From the NCBI GenBank assembly GCA_017848155.1, contig JAGAKC010000144.1, positions 1 to 7,607 of the forward strand: a stretch of 7,607 nucleotides of DNA, read 5' to 3'. Below, in pieces: positions 1 to 6,040 of this stretch. A program made the translations under genes and the position numbers. The notes below the pieces were generated by a model. It was not told where the DNA came from, ran no database searches, and was given only the letters and a program-made list of their open reading frames with translations. Every line of letters begins with the position of its first letter. Positions within the stretch are counted from its first letter, which is position 1. The DNA comes from Oscillospiraceae bacterium (lineage in GTDB: Bacteria > Bacillota > Clostridia > Oscillospirales > Ruminococcaceae).

Positions 1-366
1 TACATCGTTGATATGGGAATACGCCGACATCTGCTGCCCAGGAAGAACTACGATCTTGGTTTTTCGCTTGAAAACATCGTGTACCTTGAGCTTCTCCGCA
101 GAGGTTACAAGGTAAACATAGGCAAGGTAGGACTTACGGAGGTTGATTTCGTTGCGGAAAAGAACGACAGGATATGGTACTATCAGGTCACTGCCTCGCT
201 TACCGATGAAAACACTTTCCGGCGTGAGATAACACCACTCCGCAATATTTCCGACAACTATGCAAAGACCATCATCACACTTGACAGGTTCACTCTGGGT
301 GATTATGATGGCATTGAGGTAGTCAATGCTGTGGACTGGCTGCTGGCATTTAAGCCAAACGCTTAA
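1..366 (+). CDS. DUF4143-domain ATP-binding protein, C-terminal part (5' end outside window)
   Basis: The frame is open from base 1, so this is the tail of a longer gene; the ATG at 13 is an internal Met and has no ribosome binding site. The visible ~121 residues match the C-terminal DUF4143 domain of the large COG1373-type AAA ATPase family. Recognisable pieces are G-x-S-L-E-N-I-V-Y-L-E-L-L-R-R-G-Y, then K-V-G-L-T-E-V-D-F-V-A-E, then Y-Y-Q-V-T, then R-E-I-T-P-L and a final T-L-D-R-F segment. The E-V-D ... Q-V spacing is that of a PD-(D/E)XK-like fold, which in this family is usually thought to be non-catalytic or of unknown function. The P-loop half would lie left of the window. These proteins are common in multiple copies in gut Clostridia and their cellular role is not settled. 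A terminator follows at 433-468, so the gene ends its transcription unit. Its GC content is visibly higher than that of the next gene. Confidence 0.88.
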   Translation, partial: YIVDMGIRRHLLPRKNYDLGFSLENIVYLELLRRGYKVNIGKVGLTEVDFVAEKNDRIWYYQVTASLTDENTFRREITPLRNISDNYAKTIITLDRFTLGDYDGIEVVNAVDWLLAFKPNA

Positions 367-400
367 GTTTACTGGTAACAATATAACACATTGCAAATAT

Positions 401-422
401 CCGAAAAACGTTCGTTTTGCGG
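401..422. repeat. Short dyad, 10-bp arms, after the ATPase gene
   Basis: CCGAAAAACG and CGTTTTGCGG form an inverted repeat around a central TT, with one mismatch. It lies between the ATPase stop and the terminator. It may be a protein-binding site or a chance structure; no T-run follows it directly, so it is not called a terminator. Confidence 0.4.
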
Positions 423-432
423 ACAAAAATTT

Positions 433-468
433 ATCCCCTGAAAACCTAGCGATTTCAGGGGATTTTTC
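433..468 (+). terminator. Rho-independent terminator of the DUF4143 ATPase gene
   Basis: ATCCCCTGAAA (433-443) and TTTCAGGGGAT (453-463) form a perfect 11-bp stem with a 9-base loop, followed directly by a T-run (463-467). It lies about 65 bases after the ATPase stop. On the opposite strand the hairpin is followed by AAATTTTTG after a short gap, so it could also stop transcripts of the HEPN gene arriving from the right, though less well. Confidence 0.85.
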
Positions 469-661
469 GTTCGAAAACCCGTTCGTAAATCTATGTTCGG
501 GAAAGGGGCGTTATAGGTAACTGTATTCATGTCAACGTGCAGTAAAGAAATTCCACAATCGTTCTATTGTTTCAATTTAGATAGGAACGTTAAATATAGA
601 TATTTATTACCAGTGAAAACTAGATTTGCTTCTCTTATACGTATACTAATATGAAAATAGC
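469..661. other. Non-coding stretch between ATPase terminator and HEPN gene end
   Basis: No supportable gene is present here. The left part holds three GTTCG pentamers (469-473, 481-485, 495-499), with a further one at 410-414 outside this stretch. The segments TTCGAAAAC (471-479, after a T at 470) and CTATGTTCGG (491-500) recur, closer together, at 6328-6345. A perfect 10-bp palindrome TATACGTATA lies at 636-645. I see no convincing dedicated terminator for the HEPN gene right after its stop at 662. Confidence 0.4.
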
Positions 662-2485
662 TTATAATTTGAAATCATAATACAAGTATTTCAATCCATT
701 TTCTGCACAAACAGCTTCCTTAGGTTGATTGTCTAGCATTTCTTCAAAAAAAGAAACTTCAAATTTGTGTTCAGACAATATATCTTTGATATTATCTTGA
801 TATGGGGAGGCGTTAATCATCTGTACAAGTTTTGATATTATTATATCAACATATGAGTGCAAATTGATTAGTAATTCACTATTTAATTTCTCGTTTCCTT
901 CAGCATCGTGAATAATATAATTACGTGTACGATATATTCGATATATATGCCATTCAACTCTTTGTGCATGTTCTCGAATTAATGCATGAATATTTTTGCT
1001 GTTGTGAAATGCGTCGTATAATGTAAATACTCTATTTTTTAGCAGAGGATAGTTTGCTGTATTTGCAAACAGGATATCTCTTTGTTCTTGCGTAGAAGCA
1101 AATGCTAAAAAGGCAAAAGTACGTTCCAGATCGTTTTCTCCAAACTCTATTGTTGATATTTTTTCTTTGAAAAAATCGGGATTCCAACGAATAATATCAT
1201 CCATACATGTTTGCACCAATTTGGAAACATAAGTACTTTTTAAAAAAGGAATTATACATTGTATTACCTTACTTATTATGCTTCTGGGAGTTTTTGATGA
1301 ACTAATATTCTTCAAATCTTTTTCGCTTTTTTCTTCTGTATGATATTGTATTTCCAGCTCATCTTCTTCAATAAACGATTCAATTATAGACCAAAGAGAT
1401 AACAGAGATTCATTTATATTATCTGAATATACTGCAGAATTATGTATTTTTGAAATCTTGTCAAAATCTTTTCTGTTTTGTAAAGAAGAAAAACCTGCAC
1501 GAAGCAATTCATATGCTCGTTCTTCAGAATTTTTTATAGATAACGCCGCAACTCTATGTTTTAACAAGTTATGAGGTCGTATTGTCGAAACTAATCCCGA
1601 TTCTGATATTACTTGTGTATATGTATTGTTTTTTCTAGATTGGTGTCTAAAAAAATTATAGTAATCTTCTACACAACAAACAATTTCATTTGCAATTTCA
1701 CATGCGGAATACATATCATAACTTTGTAATTCCTCGAATTTTAATATAGTCTTCTGATTCTTTTTCTTAATACCTAGAGGAGCCTCCTCGGGTTTGAGAG
1801 CAATAATTCTTCCGTTTAATAGCTTGATTTTTGCAAATAATTTCTTTTGAGACAAAATATCGCTATGAAATCCAATATAAACATCATATTTTTTATTTTT
1901 GAAATCAAATTTATCAAAAAACTCAGATATCTTATCAGTATTTACAACAGAAGTCTGAAAAAATACTTCATTTAATGAAACATAAACATAATTTTCGTTG
2001 TAACCGCTATCAATGATTTCCCTTACCCACTGTGTAGTTAAAACATTTATTTGTTTTTTTGAACCGTTTGTTTTAACTAAATTGATCAATTCAGTAACGA
2101 TAGCATTATAGTATACATTATTACTTAGTTTTCTACCAATATAATTTATGTTTTCGTATTGTTCCCTTAAAGACCATGTTCCATAGCCTTTATTAAATCT
2201 GTTGACATATTCCTTGGTTAATATATCATTGGCAATATCATCTTTTTGTAATCGAGCATTCAACTCATCAATGATATGCTTTAAGTTTTTTTCGTTAATA
2301 ATTCCTTTTTTAGAGTCTATATAAACACTACAATACTCCTTGGCAAGACCCAGCAAAGAAAGCGTGGGGAATCGATAAGTATCAGTTGTGTGGTGAAAAA
2401 GCAATTCGTTTAATCGTTGTGCAAAAAACAACATTGATTCTAACGATTCGTTTAAATCCCAACGACTAATATCATTTTGTAACAT
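662..2485 (-). CDS. Large protein with C-terminal Apea-like HEPN domain, candidate RNase/defence protein
   Basis: I do not recognise the full-length family, but the C-terminal quarter reads as an Apea-type HEPN domain. Residues about 510-550 contain W-H-I-Y-R-I-Y-R-T-R-N-Y-I-I-H-D followed by L-L-I-N-L-H-S-Y-V-D. The R-N-x3-H at 521-526 fits the R-x4-6-H catalytic motif of HEPN ribonucleases. A preceding helix N-E-S-L-L-S-L-W-S-I-I-E-S-F-I is also typical of the start of these domains. The N-terminal ~350 residues are Lys/Asn/Ile-rich with no motif I can name and no membrane segment. HEPN proteins are frequent in anti-phage and toxin systems, where they cut RNA; that role is inferred here. 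Start: a GTG at 2491 is also in frame, but GAGGTG at 2497-2492 sits 6 bases before the ATG at 2485, which I prefer (607 residues). The gene is clearly AT-richer than both neighbours and sits alone between two terminators, as expected for acquired cargo. Confidence 0.8.
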   Translation of the reverse strand: MLQNDISRWDLNESLESMLFFAQRLNELLFHHTTDTYRFPTLSLLGLAKEYCSVYIDSKKGIINEKNLKHIIDELNARLQKDDIANDILTKEYVNRFNKGYGTWSLREQYENINYIGRKLSNNVYYNAIVTELINLVKTNGSKKQINVLTTQWVREIIDSGYNENYVYVSLNEVFFQTSVVNTDKISEFFDKFDFKNKKYDVYIGFHSDILSQKKLFAKIKLLNGRIIALKPEEAPLGIKKKNQKTILKFEELQSYDMYSACEIANEIVCCVEDYYNFFRHQSRKNNTYTQVISESGLVSTIRPHNLLKHRVAALSIKNSEERAYELLRAGFSSLQNRKDFDKISKIHNSAVYSDNINESLLSLWSIIESFIEEDELEIQYHTEEKSEKDLKNISSSKTPRSIISKVIQCIIPFLKSTYVSKLVQTCMDDIIRWNPDFFKEKISTIEFGENDLERTFAFLAFASTQEQRDILFANTANYPLLKNRVFTLYDAFHNSKNIHALIREHAQRVEWHIYRIYRTRNYIIHDAEGNEKLNSELLINLHSYVDIIISKLVQMINASPYQDNIKDILSEHKFEVSFFEEMLDNQPKEAVCAENGLKYLYYDFKL

Positions 2486-2719
2486 AATCACACCTCATTA
2501 TACAGTATTACTTTAATTTAGGAAGTAGCCAGTTGCATAGTTTTAATTCAAGTTTGGAAAATATTATTTATCGAAACAATACTTTTTTAAACTCATGCAT
2601 ACCAACATTGTGAATTCTAGTTCATCTCTAATTATTATACTACACTATTTGTCAAAGTGCAATATTACAAGGAAAATTATGATATATTATGTTAGAAATA
2701 CAATTATAATACATAATCA
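2486..2719. other. AT-rich intergenic region upstream of the HEPN gene
   Basis: Very AT-rich and without a credible gene on either strand. It should contain the promoter of the HEPN gene. On the - strand a perfect TATAAT lies at 2502-2497, but it overlaps the ribosome binding site and has no -35 partner at the right distance, so I do not call it. No other convincing -35/-10 pair was found by eye. Confidence 0.5.
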
Positions 2720-2784
2720 TATACAAAAATCTAAGCAGAGCCGCACAAAGCAGCTCTGCATTACAATTCACAGATTTTTGTATA
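2720..2784. repeat. Nested inverted repeat at the recombinase 3' end
   Basis: Outer arms TATACAAAAATCT (2720-2732) and AGATTTTTGTATA (2772-2784) are perfect 13-bp inverted copies that enclose the inner terminator hairpin at 2735-2759. The right outer arm is part of the recombinase coding sequence (last codons Tyr-Lys-Asn-Leu). The outer arms supply the T-run of the terminator, but perfect pairing over 13 bp exceeds what termination needs, so a binding or recombination site is also possible. Confidence 0.75.
2727..2759 (-). terminator. Rho-independent terminator of the amidoligase/GATase/recombinase operon
   Basis: Read on the - strand, GCAGAGCTGC (2759-2750), loop TTTGT and GCGGCTCTGC (2744-2735) give a 10-bp stem with one G-U pair, followed by TTAGATTTTT. 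It lies 8 bases after the recombinase stop codon and should separate the operon from the HEPN gene downstream. Confidence 0.88.
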
Positions 2785-3316
2785 GTGTGGTCTTTCTAAC
2801 ACCTGTCAGTTCCGTTATCTCTTTGACGGTATATTCGCCTGTCTTGTAAAGCTTGACTGCCTTTCTGACAGCTTCTTTATCAGTTACAGTCCTGCCACCC
2901 TTACGCCCTCTTGCTCTCGCAGCGGCAAGACCTTCTTTCGTTCTGTCTGCGAGAACATCACGCTCAAACTGAGCCAGTGCTGACATCAGCGTGAACAGCA
3001 GCTTTCCAGTGCTGCTAGTAGTGTCTATAGATTCTTTGAGAGATACCAGATTCACCCCTCGACCGTTAAATGTCTCCATCAGCCAAATCAGATCTTTGGT
3101 GCTTCTTCCGAGACGTGAGAGGGACTCCACAACTACGGTGTCCCCCTCAGTCAGACGTTCCAAGAGCTTTTCAAGTTCAGGACGGTTTCGCTTTGTGCCT
3201 GTCATCTTCTCGTTGTAAATGTGGTCAACGCCGTATTTCTGCAACATGTCTATCTGACGGTCGAGGTTCTGCTGTTCGGTGGAGACTCTGGCATAGCCAA
3301 ACACGAAGTTCCGCAT
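2768..3316 (-). CDS. Small serine recombinase (resolvase/invertase family)
   Basis: This is a 182-residue protein of the Tn3 resolvase/DNA invertase family, which cuts and rejoins DNA at short dyad sites through a phosphoserine link. The catalytic Ser12 sits in G-Y-A-R-V-S-T near the N-terminus. T-K-R-N-R-P-E-L and S-L-S-R-L-G-R-S supply the active-site arginines, T-L-M-S-A-L-A-Q-F-E-R is the start of the long E helix, and the C-terminus is a helix-turn-helix (V-K-E-I-T-E-L-T-G-V-R-K-T-T-L-Y). Length and domain order are complete. The aspartate found just before R-L-G-R in gamma-delta resolvase is Ser here, a variant also seen in related clostridial proteins. Start: an ATG at 3322 is in frame, but GGGGG (3330-3326) is then only 3 bases away; the ATG at 3316 has a 9-base spacing and overlaps the upstream stop as TAATG, implying translational coupling. 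Whether it resolves, inverts or moves DNA cannot be told; no res-like site array is evident upstream. Confidence 0.95.
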   Translation of the reverse strand: MRNFVFGYARVSTEQQNLDRQIDMLQKYGVDHIYNEKMTGTKRNRPELEKLLERLTEGDTVVVESLSRLGRSTKDLIWLMETFNGRGVNLVSLKESIDTTSSTGKLLFTLMSALAQFERDVLADRTKEGLAAARARGRKGGRTVTDKEAVRKAVKLYKTGEYTVKEITELTGVRKTTLYKNL

Positions 3317-4311
3317 TACCATTCACCCCCACAGTAAGCATACTCGCAGAGAATCTCCTCAACGGCTGTTTCCACACCTTCGGGAATATAGAGAAGATCC
3401 TCCACATCATCAACGGTATAGCCATATTCGAGCAGGAGATCTATGTCCTTTTCTGACACTCCGATATAGCTTGCGAACTGTTTAAGCTCTTTTACAGCAG
3501 CGCTCTCAAACCATTCAGCATAATCCTCAGGTTCAGCGTGAGTCCACCAGTATGGGCGATAACTGTAATAGTAATCCAGCGCATCCAGTTTAGCTGTGTT
3601 GAATTTTGCAGAGGTAAGCTCACCATCAGGAGCGATGCATAAGATATCTCCGCATTTTGCATCAATCTCGGTGTAGAACTTCGTTACCAATCCGAGCGTT
3701 ATCAGCGCACAATCCAAGATGGCGGCGGTGCTTGCGTAGATGTAGAAGCCCTCACGCTCAAAGTGATAGAGTGCAAGCGGATTGTCACCCTTGACGAAGT
3801 AAAGGTTCTTAGCCACATCTAGCACCGTTATAGTAAAAGACTCCTCGAGCTGTTCTGCCATCTGTGCGATGGCATTGAAGTCGAGGGTATCTTTCTGTTC
3901 CAACAACTGAACGGCTATGTAGCTGTCGGTCGCTATTTTTGTAGCTGGGAGCTTCAACTCCTTGCGGAGCTTAGCATCATTATGAATCACACCATTATGC
4001 GCAAGTGCAAAGTCAGTCATACCGCAACGCCCCGAAAATGGATGGTTGTTGTAATTCTCAAACTTGTTGCCCTGGGTTGCCATACGAGTATGCCCCATTA
4101 TGACATTGCTCTCAAATGGCAGGCGGAGTCTCATCTTATGAGCGGCAAGGGGTCTCTTGAAAATGGAGAGCTTGTTGTCGTGGATATATGCAAAGCCAGT
4201 AGCATCAGTACCTCTGACCTCACACTCTTTCGAGAGAACTTTCAGCACCTTTTCGCGTTGGCGCTTCGTGAAATAGTTATTATAGTCGATAAGTCCAAAT
4301 ATAGCACACAT
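3316..4311 (-). CDS. Class II glutamine amidotransferase (Ntn-hydrolase glutaminase)
   Basis: This 331-residue protein begins Met-Cys, so removal of Met exposes the nucleophilic Cys2 of class II (GlmS/PurF/AsnB-like) glutamine amidotransferases. Other family motifs are present in order: R-G-T-D-A-T-G-F at 33-40, G-H-T-R-M-A-T at 73-79, N-H-P-F at 89-92, A-H-N-G-V at 104-108 (oxyanion Asn-Gly), T-D-S-Y at 128-131 and F-V-K-G-D-N-P-L at 172-179. The glutaminase domain fills roughly residues 1-235. What follows is not a phosphosugar isomerase, PRTase or synthetase domain but a Tyr/Trp-rich linker (about 247-257) and an acidic helical tail. It therefore probably releases ammonia for a partner protein, most simply the amidoligase encoded 2 bases upstream; that partnership is inferred. 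GGAGG at 4325-4321 lies inside the end of the amidoligase gene. The stop overlaps the recombinase start. Cytoplasmic; no signal peptide. Confidence 0.92.
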   Translation of the reverse strand: MCAIFGLIDYNNYFTKRQREKVLKVLSKECEVRGTDATGFAYIHDNKLSIFKRPLAAHKMRLRLPFESNVIMGHTRMATQGNKFENYNNHPFSGRCGMTDFALAHNGVIHNDAKLRKELKLPATKIATDSYIAVQLLEQKDTLDFNAIAQMAEQLEESFTITVLDVAKNLYFVKGDNPLALYHFEREGFYIYASTAAILDCALITLGLVTKFYTEIDAKCGDILCIAPDGELTSAKFNTAKLDALDYYYSYRPYWWTHAEPEDYAEWFESAAVKELKQFASYIGVSEKDIDLLLEYGYTVDDVEDLLYIPEGVETAVEEILCEYAYCGGEW

Positions 4312-4313
4312 AA

Positions 4314-5423
4314 TTAATCATCCTCCATAAAGTCGATAGGGTCATTGACGTAGAGCTGTCTTTCTTTCAGATAAGCAATAAGTTCCTTATGCTTTGTAGC
4401 ATCGAGCGTCTTGACAAAGGTCGTCCAGCTGACATTGGCTATTTCTTTGTCTGTCAGGTATAGCGCAAGGTCGCACACCTTATCAACCAGCTCCAGCGTA
4501 GCGATTATGGTGTTAGCTTTTAAAGTACCGCGGAACATTCTGAATTCGATAGTGTTCCAATTGGTTATATTGACACAAGCATATCTACCATTACCGCCCT
4601 TCTTAGCGTTCTCCATGATCCCTTTCGGATCGTGCTTGTAGCCATATCGAGCCGCCCATTTGTTCATTGCGTACTCTGTGCGGCGGCTGAATTTCAGAAG
4701 CTCCGCCCAGTGGTGCTCCACAAAATACAAAACCCGAGAGATGCACTCATCCTGCTCCTCTCGGGTCTCTCCAAATGCGGTGCGGTTCACATGGACGTGA
4801 AGTCCGCAGGTGGTTGTTTTATGGCTCTTGTAGCGCAGGTGGATGGCCTTTCCACAGAGCCGTTCCCATGGCATATCCGAACGATGATAGTCCAAAGTCA
4901 TCGGGTGAGTTACGATCTCCATGCCGTCATTCAGACTGCCGTCGGACTTGATGTAGATGTGCTCGTTAAGCACATTCGCAAGATCAATCAGAGCCTGTGC
5001 ATTGTCTCCGATTTTGCCACCCTCATCGATCTCAAGCTCCACACCGAAGTAGCGGTCACCCTCGCCGTAGAACTCGGGGTCAGGCTTGTAGCTGTAATCT
5101 CGGATAGGGCCTTCGTTGCGATGACTAAAGCAGTTGTCACAGTAGGGACAGTCGTCATCGTCGTAGTAATTCGCGTAGTCCTGATGAATGATACGACCAC
5201 AATCCTCGCAGGAAGTGTAGTGGTTGTCATAGCAATGGTCGCACAGCGGCATGCTCATGGTGCCTGCGTTGTCGTCGCTCCAGATGCGTTCGCCGCAGTA
5301 AGAGCAGACAATGGTTGAATCGTCAAGACAGTCCGAGCAAAGATATTCGTCCTCAAAATAGTGAACAGAATCGATTGTGAGTTCGCATCCGCAGCGGTCG
5401 CAGAAAATGATGTCGTTTTGCAT
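4314..5423 (-). CDS. Putative amidoligase with three N-terminal zinc ribbons
   Basis: A 369-residue, two-part protein. Residues 8-98 carry Cys pairs C8/C11, C29/C32, C40/C43, C61/C64, C72/C75 and C95/C98 (with C92 extra), that is, three tandem zinc-ribbon or LIM-like knuckles repeating every ~32 residues. Residues ~125-330 match the amidoligase family (Amidoligase_2, glutamine-synthetase/GCS-like fold): Y-F-G-V-E-L-E-I-D at 125-133, I-K-S-D-G-S-L at 158-164, G-M-E-I-V-T-H-P at 167-174, C-G-L-H-V-H-V at 206-212 and T-I-E-F-R-M-F-R-G-T at 291-300, which carry the acidic, His and Arg residues expected for metal-ATP binding. Family members are predicted to join an amine to a carboxylate using ATP; the substrate is unknown. 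The zinc ribbons may bind a protein or nucleic acid target. AGGAGGA at 5437-5431 with 7-base spacing sets the start, just after the DUF960 stop. The GATase gene starts 2 bases after its stop. Confidence 0.9.
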   Translation of the reverse strand: MQNDIIFCDRCGCELTIDSVHYFEDEYLCSDCLDDSTIVCSYCGERIWSDDNAGTMSMPLCDHCYDNHYTSCEDCGRIIHQDYANYYDDDDCPYCDNCFSHRNEGPIRDYSYKPDPEFYGEGDRYFGVELEIDEGGKIGDNAQALIDLANVLNEHIYIKSDGSLNDGMEIVTHPMTLDYHRSDMPWERLCGKAIHLRYKSHKTTTCGLHVHVNRTAFGETREEQDECISRVLYFVEHHWAELLKFSRRTEYAMNKWAARYGYKHDPKGIMENAKKGGNGRYACVNITNWNTIEFRMFRGTLKANTIIATLELVDKVCDLALYLTDKEIANVSWTTFVKTLDATKHKELIAYLKERQLYVNDPIDFMEDD

Positions 5424-5438
5424 TGTAAATTCCTCCTA

Positions 5439-5726
5439 TCAGTATTCTTCAGCAAAAAGCATGGTGGAATGGGTCTCGTCATCAATAACGAAAATCTTGC
5501 CCTCAATGGGATTTGTACTGGGAAACAGATGCTCTTTTGAGTATTCGGGACATTCCTGCTCGTGCAGGACTTTCTGCATGCCTTTCTCGACAGACAGAGT
5601 GAACACCTGTAAGTAATCCTGCTCTGAAACTTCCATCGTCTCGATGAGTCCCCACAGAAAGATCTGAGTCATAATAGGCAGGTTTTCGTTGATTCCTTTT
5701 GTGGTGTAGCGTGGGTTTTTAAACAT
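5439..5726 (-). CDS. DUF960 family protein
   Basis: A 95-residue soluble protein matching DUF960, a family first described from staphylococci and found in Firmicutes chromosomes, phages and mobile elements. Diagnostic pieces are R-Y-T-T-K-G-I (6-12), F-L-W-G-L-I (23-28), D-Y-L-Q-V-F (37-42), H-E-Q-E-C-P-E-Y (55-62) and the end K-I-F-V-I-D-D ... S-T-M-L-F-A-E-E-Y. The function is not known. A reading frame continues upstream to a GTG at 5771, but AAGGAGGT at 5738-5731 lies five bases before the ATG at 5726 and the family begins there, so the shorter form is chosen. It is the first gene of the amidoligase-GATase-recombinase operon: its stop is followed within a few bases by the amidoligase ribosome binding site. 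Its promoter is unclear because a terminator lies only about 45 bases upstream. Confidence 0.92.
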   Translation of the reverse strand: MFKNPRYTTKGINENLPIMTQIFLWGLIETMEVSEQDYLQVFTLSVEKGMQKVLHEQECPEYSKEHLFPSTNPIEGKIFVIDDETHSTMLFAEEY

Positions 5727-5770
5727 TTTTACCTCCTTAAACGGCTTGGTTATGCGGTTTTCTAGAAACA

Positions 5771-5815
5771 CAAAAAGCCCCGCTGCTGTGTTTTGAGTTA
5801 CACAACAACGGGGCT
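5771..5815 (-). terminator. Strong hairpin terminator between the small membrane protein gene and the DUF960 operon
   Basis: Read on the - strand, AGCCCCGTTGTTGTGT (5815-5800), an 8-base loop and ACACAGCAGCGGGGCT (5791-5776) pair along all 16 positions with two G-U wobbles, followed by TTTTTGTGTTT. On the + strand the same two positions would be C-A mismatches and no T-run follows, so the - strand orientation is the functional one. It lies 33 bases after the stop of the small membrane protein gene. Confidence 0.9.
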
Positions 5816-5848
5816 ATATGTGCGGTCTTAGATAAACCTAGATAAACT

Positions 5849-6037
5849 TTACTTCAGCAGGAATGGCGTGCTGTTGACACGCTTCATCTCCTGCTGTGCA
5901 TTGTCGATGGTGTTCTGCAGAGCCTGTGTGCGAGTCTGCTTGTTGCATTCTGAGATTATGCAAGCAATGCCGAGTATCGCCATCAGGCCTGTTTCAACGA
6001 TCGACGCTATGAGCTTCGCGCTTGTCCCATAGTTCAT
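5849..6037 (-). CDS. Small single-helix membrane protein, function unknown
   Basis: A 62-residue frame with a hydrophobic stretch at about residues 9-28 (L-I-A-S-I-V-E-T-G-L-M-A-I-L-G-I-A-C-I-I), then a polar, Gln/Asn/Lys-rich helix-prone tail ending in F-L-L-K. I recognise no family; the shape is that of a small inner-membrane protein, with the tail likely in the cytoplasm. Support for a real gene is the strong terminator just after it and the ribosome binding site GGAGGTGAT. The start is odd: GGAGG at 6044-6040 is only 2 bases from the ATG at 6037 (and overlaps a GTG at 6040), closer than normal. An ATG inside the hydrophobic segment has no good binding site. It is divergent from the excisionase-like gene. 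It could instead be an untranslated leader, so confidence is moderate. Confidence 0.55.
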   Translation of the reverse strand: MNYGTSAKLIASIVETGLMAILGIACIISECNKQTRTQALQNTIDNAQQEMKRVNSTPFLLK

Positions 6038-6040
6038 CAC

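Noticed and set aside
2497..2502. A perfect TATAAT on the - strand just before the HEPN gene
   Set aside because: It overlaps the ribosome binding site, so a transcript starting from it would lack that site, and no -35 box lies at 16-18 bases.
2595..2849. An 84-codon + strand frame across the recombinase 3' end
   Set aside because: It runs through the terminator and nested palindrome into the antisense of the recombinase, has no binding site and its composition is Ile/Ser-rich noise.
3070..3456. A + strand frame of 128 codons opposite the recombinase and GATase genes
   Set aside because: It is antisense to two genes with intact catalytic motifs and gives no recognisable protein.
4632..5318. 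A 228-codon open frame on the + strand opposite the amidoligase gene
   Set aside because: It is antisense to a well-supported gene with clear domain motifs, shows low-complexity Val/Ala-rich translation and has no ribosome binding site.
5727..5771. N-terminal extension of the DUF960 protein to the GTG at 5771
   Set aside because: There is no binding site before the GTG, the extension would start in the terminator T-run, and the AAGGAGGT before the ATG at 5726 matches the known family start.
5829..5848. Tandem TAGATAAACC/TAGATAAACT as a regulatory repeat
   Set aside because: Two 10-bp AT-rich copies with one mismatch right after a stop codon are too short to support a function.
5874..5879. 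TTGACA on the + strand
   Set aside because: It lies inside the small membrane protein gene and has no -10 box at a suitable distance; the nearest + strand gene starts over 200 bases later.
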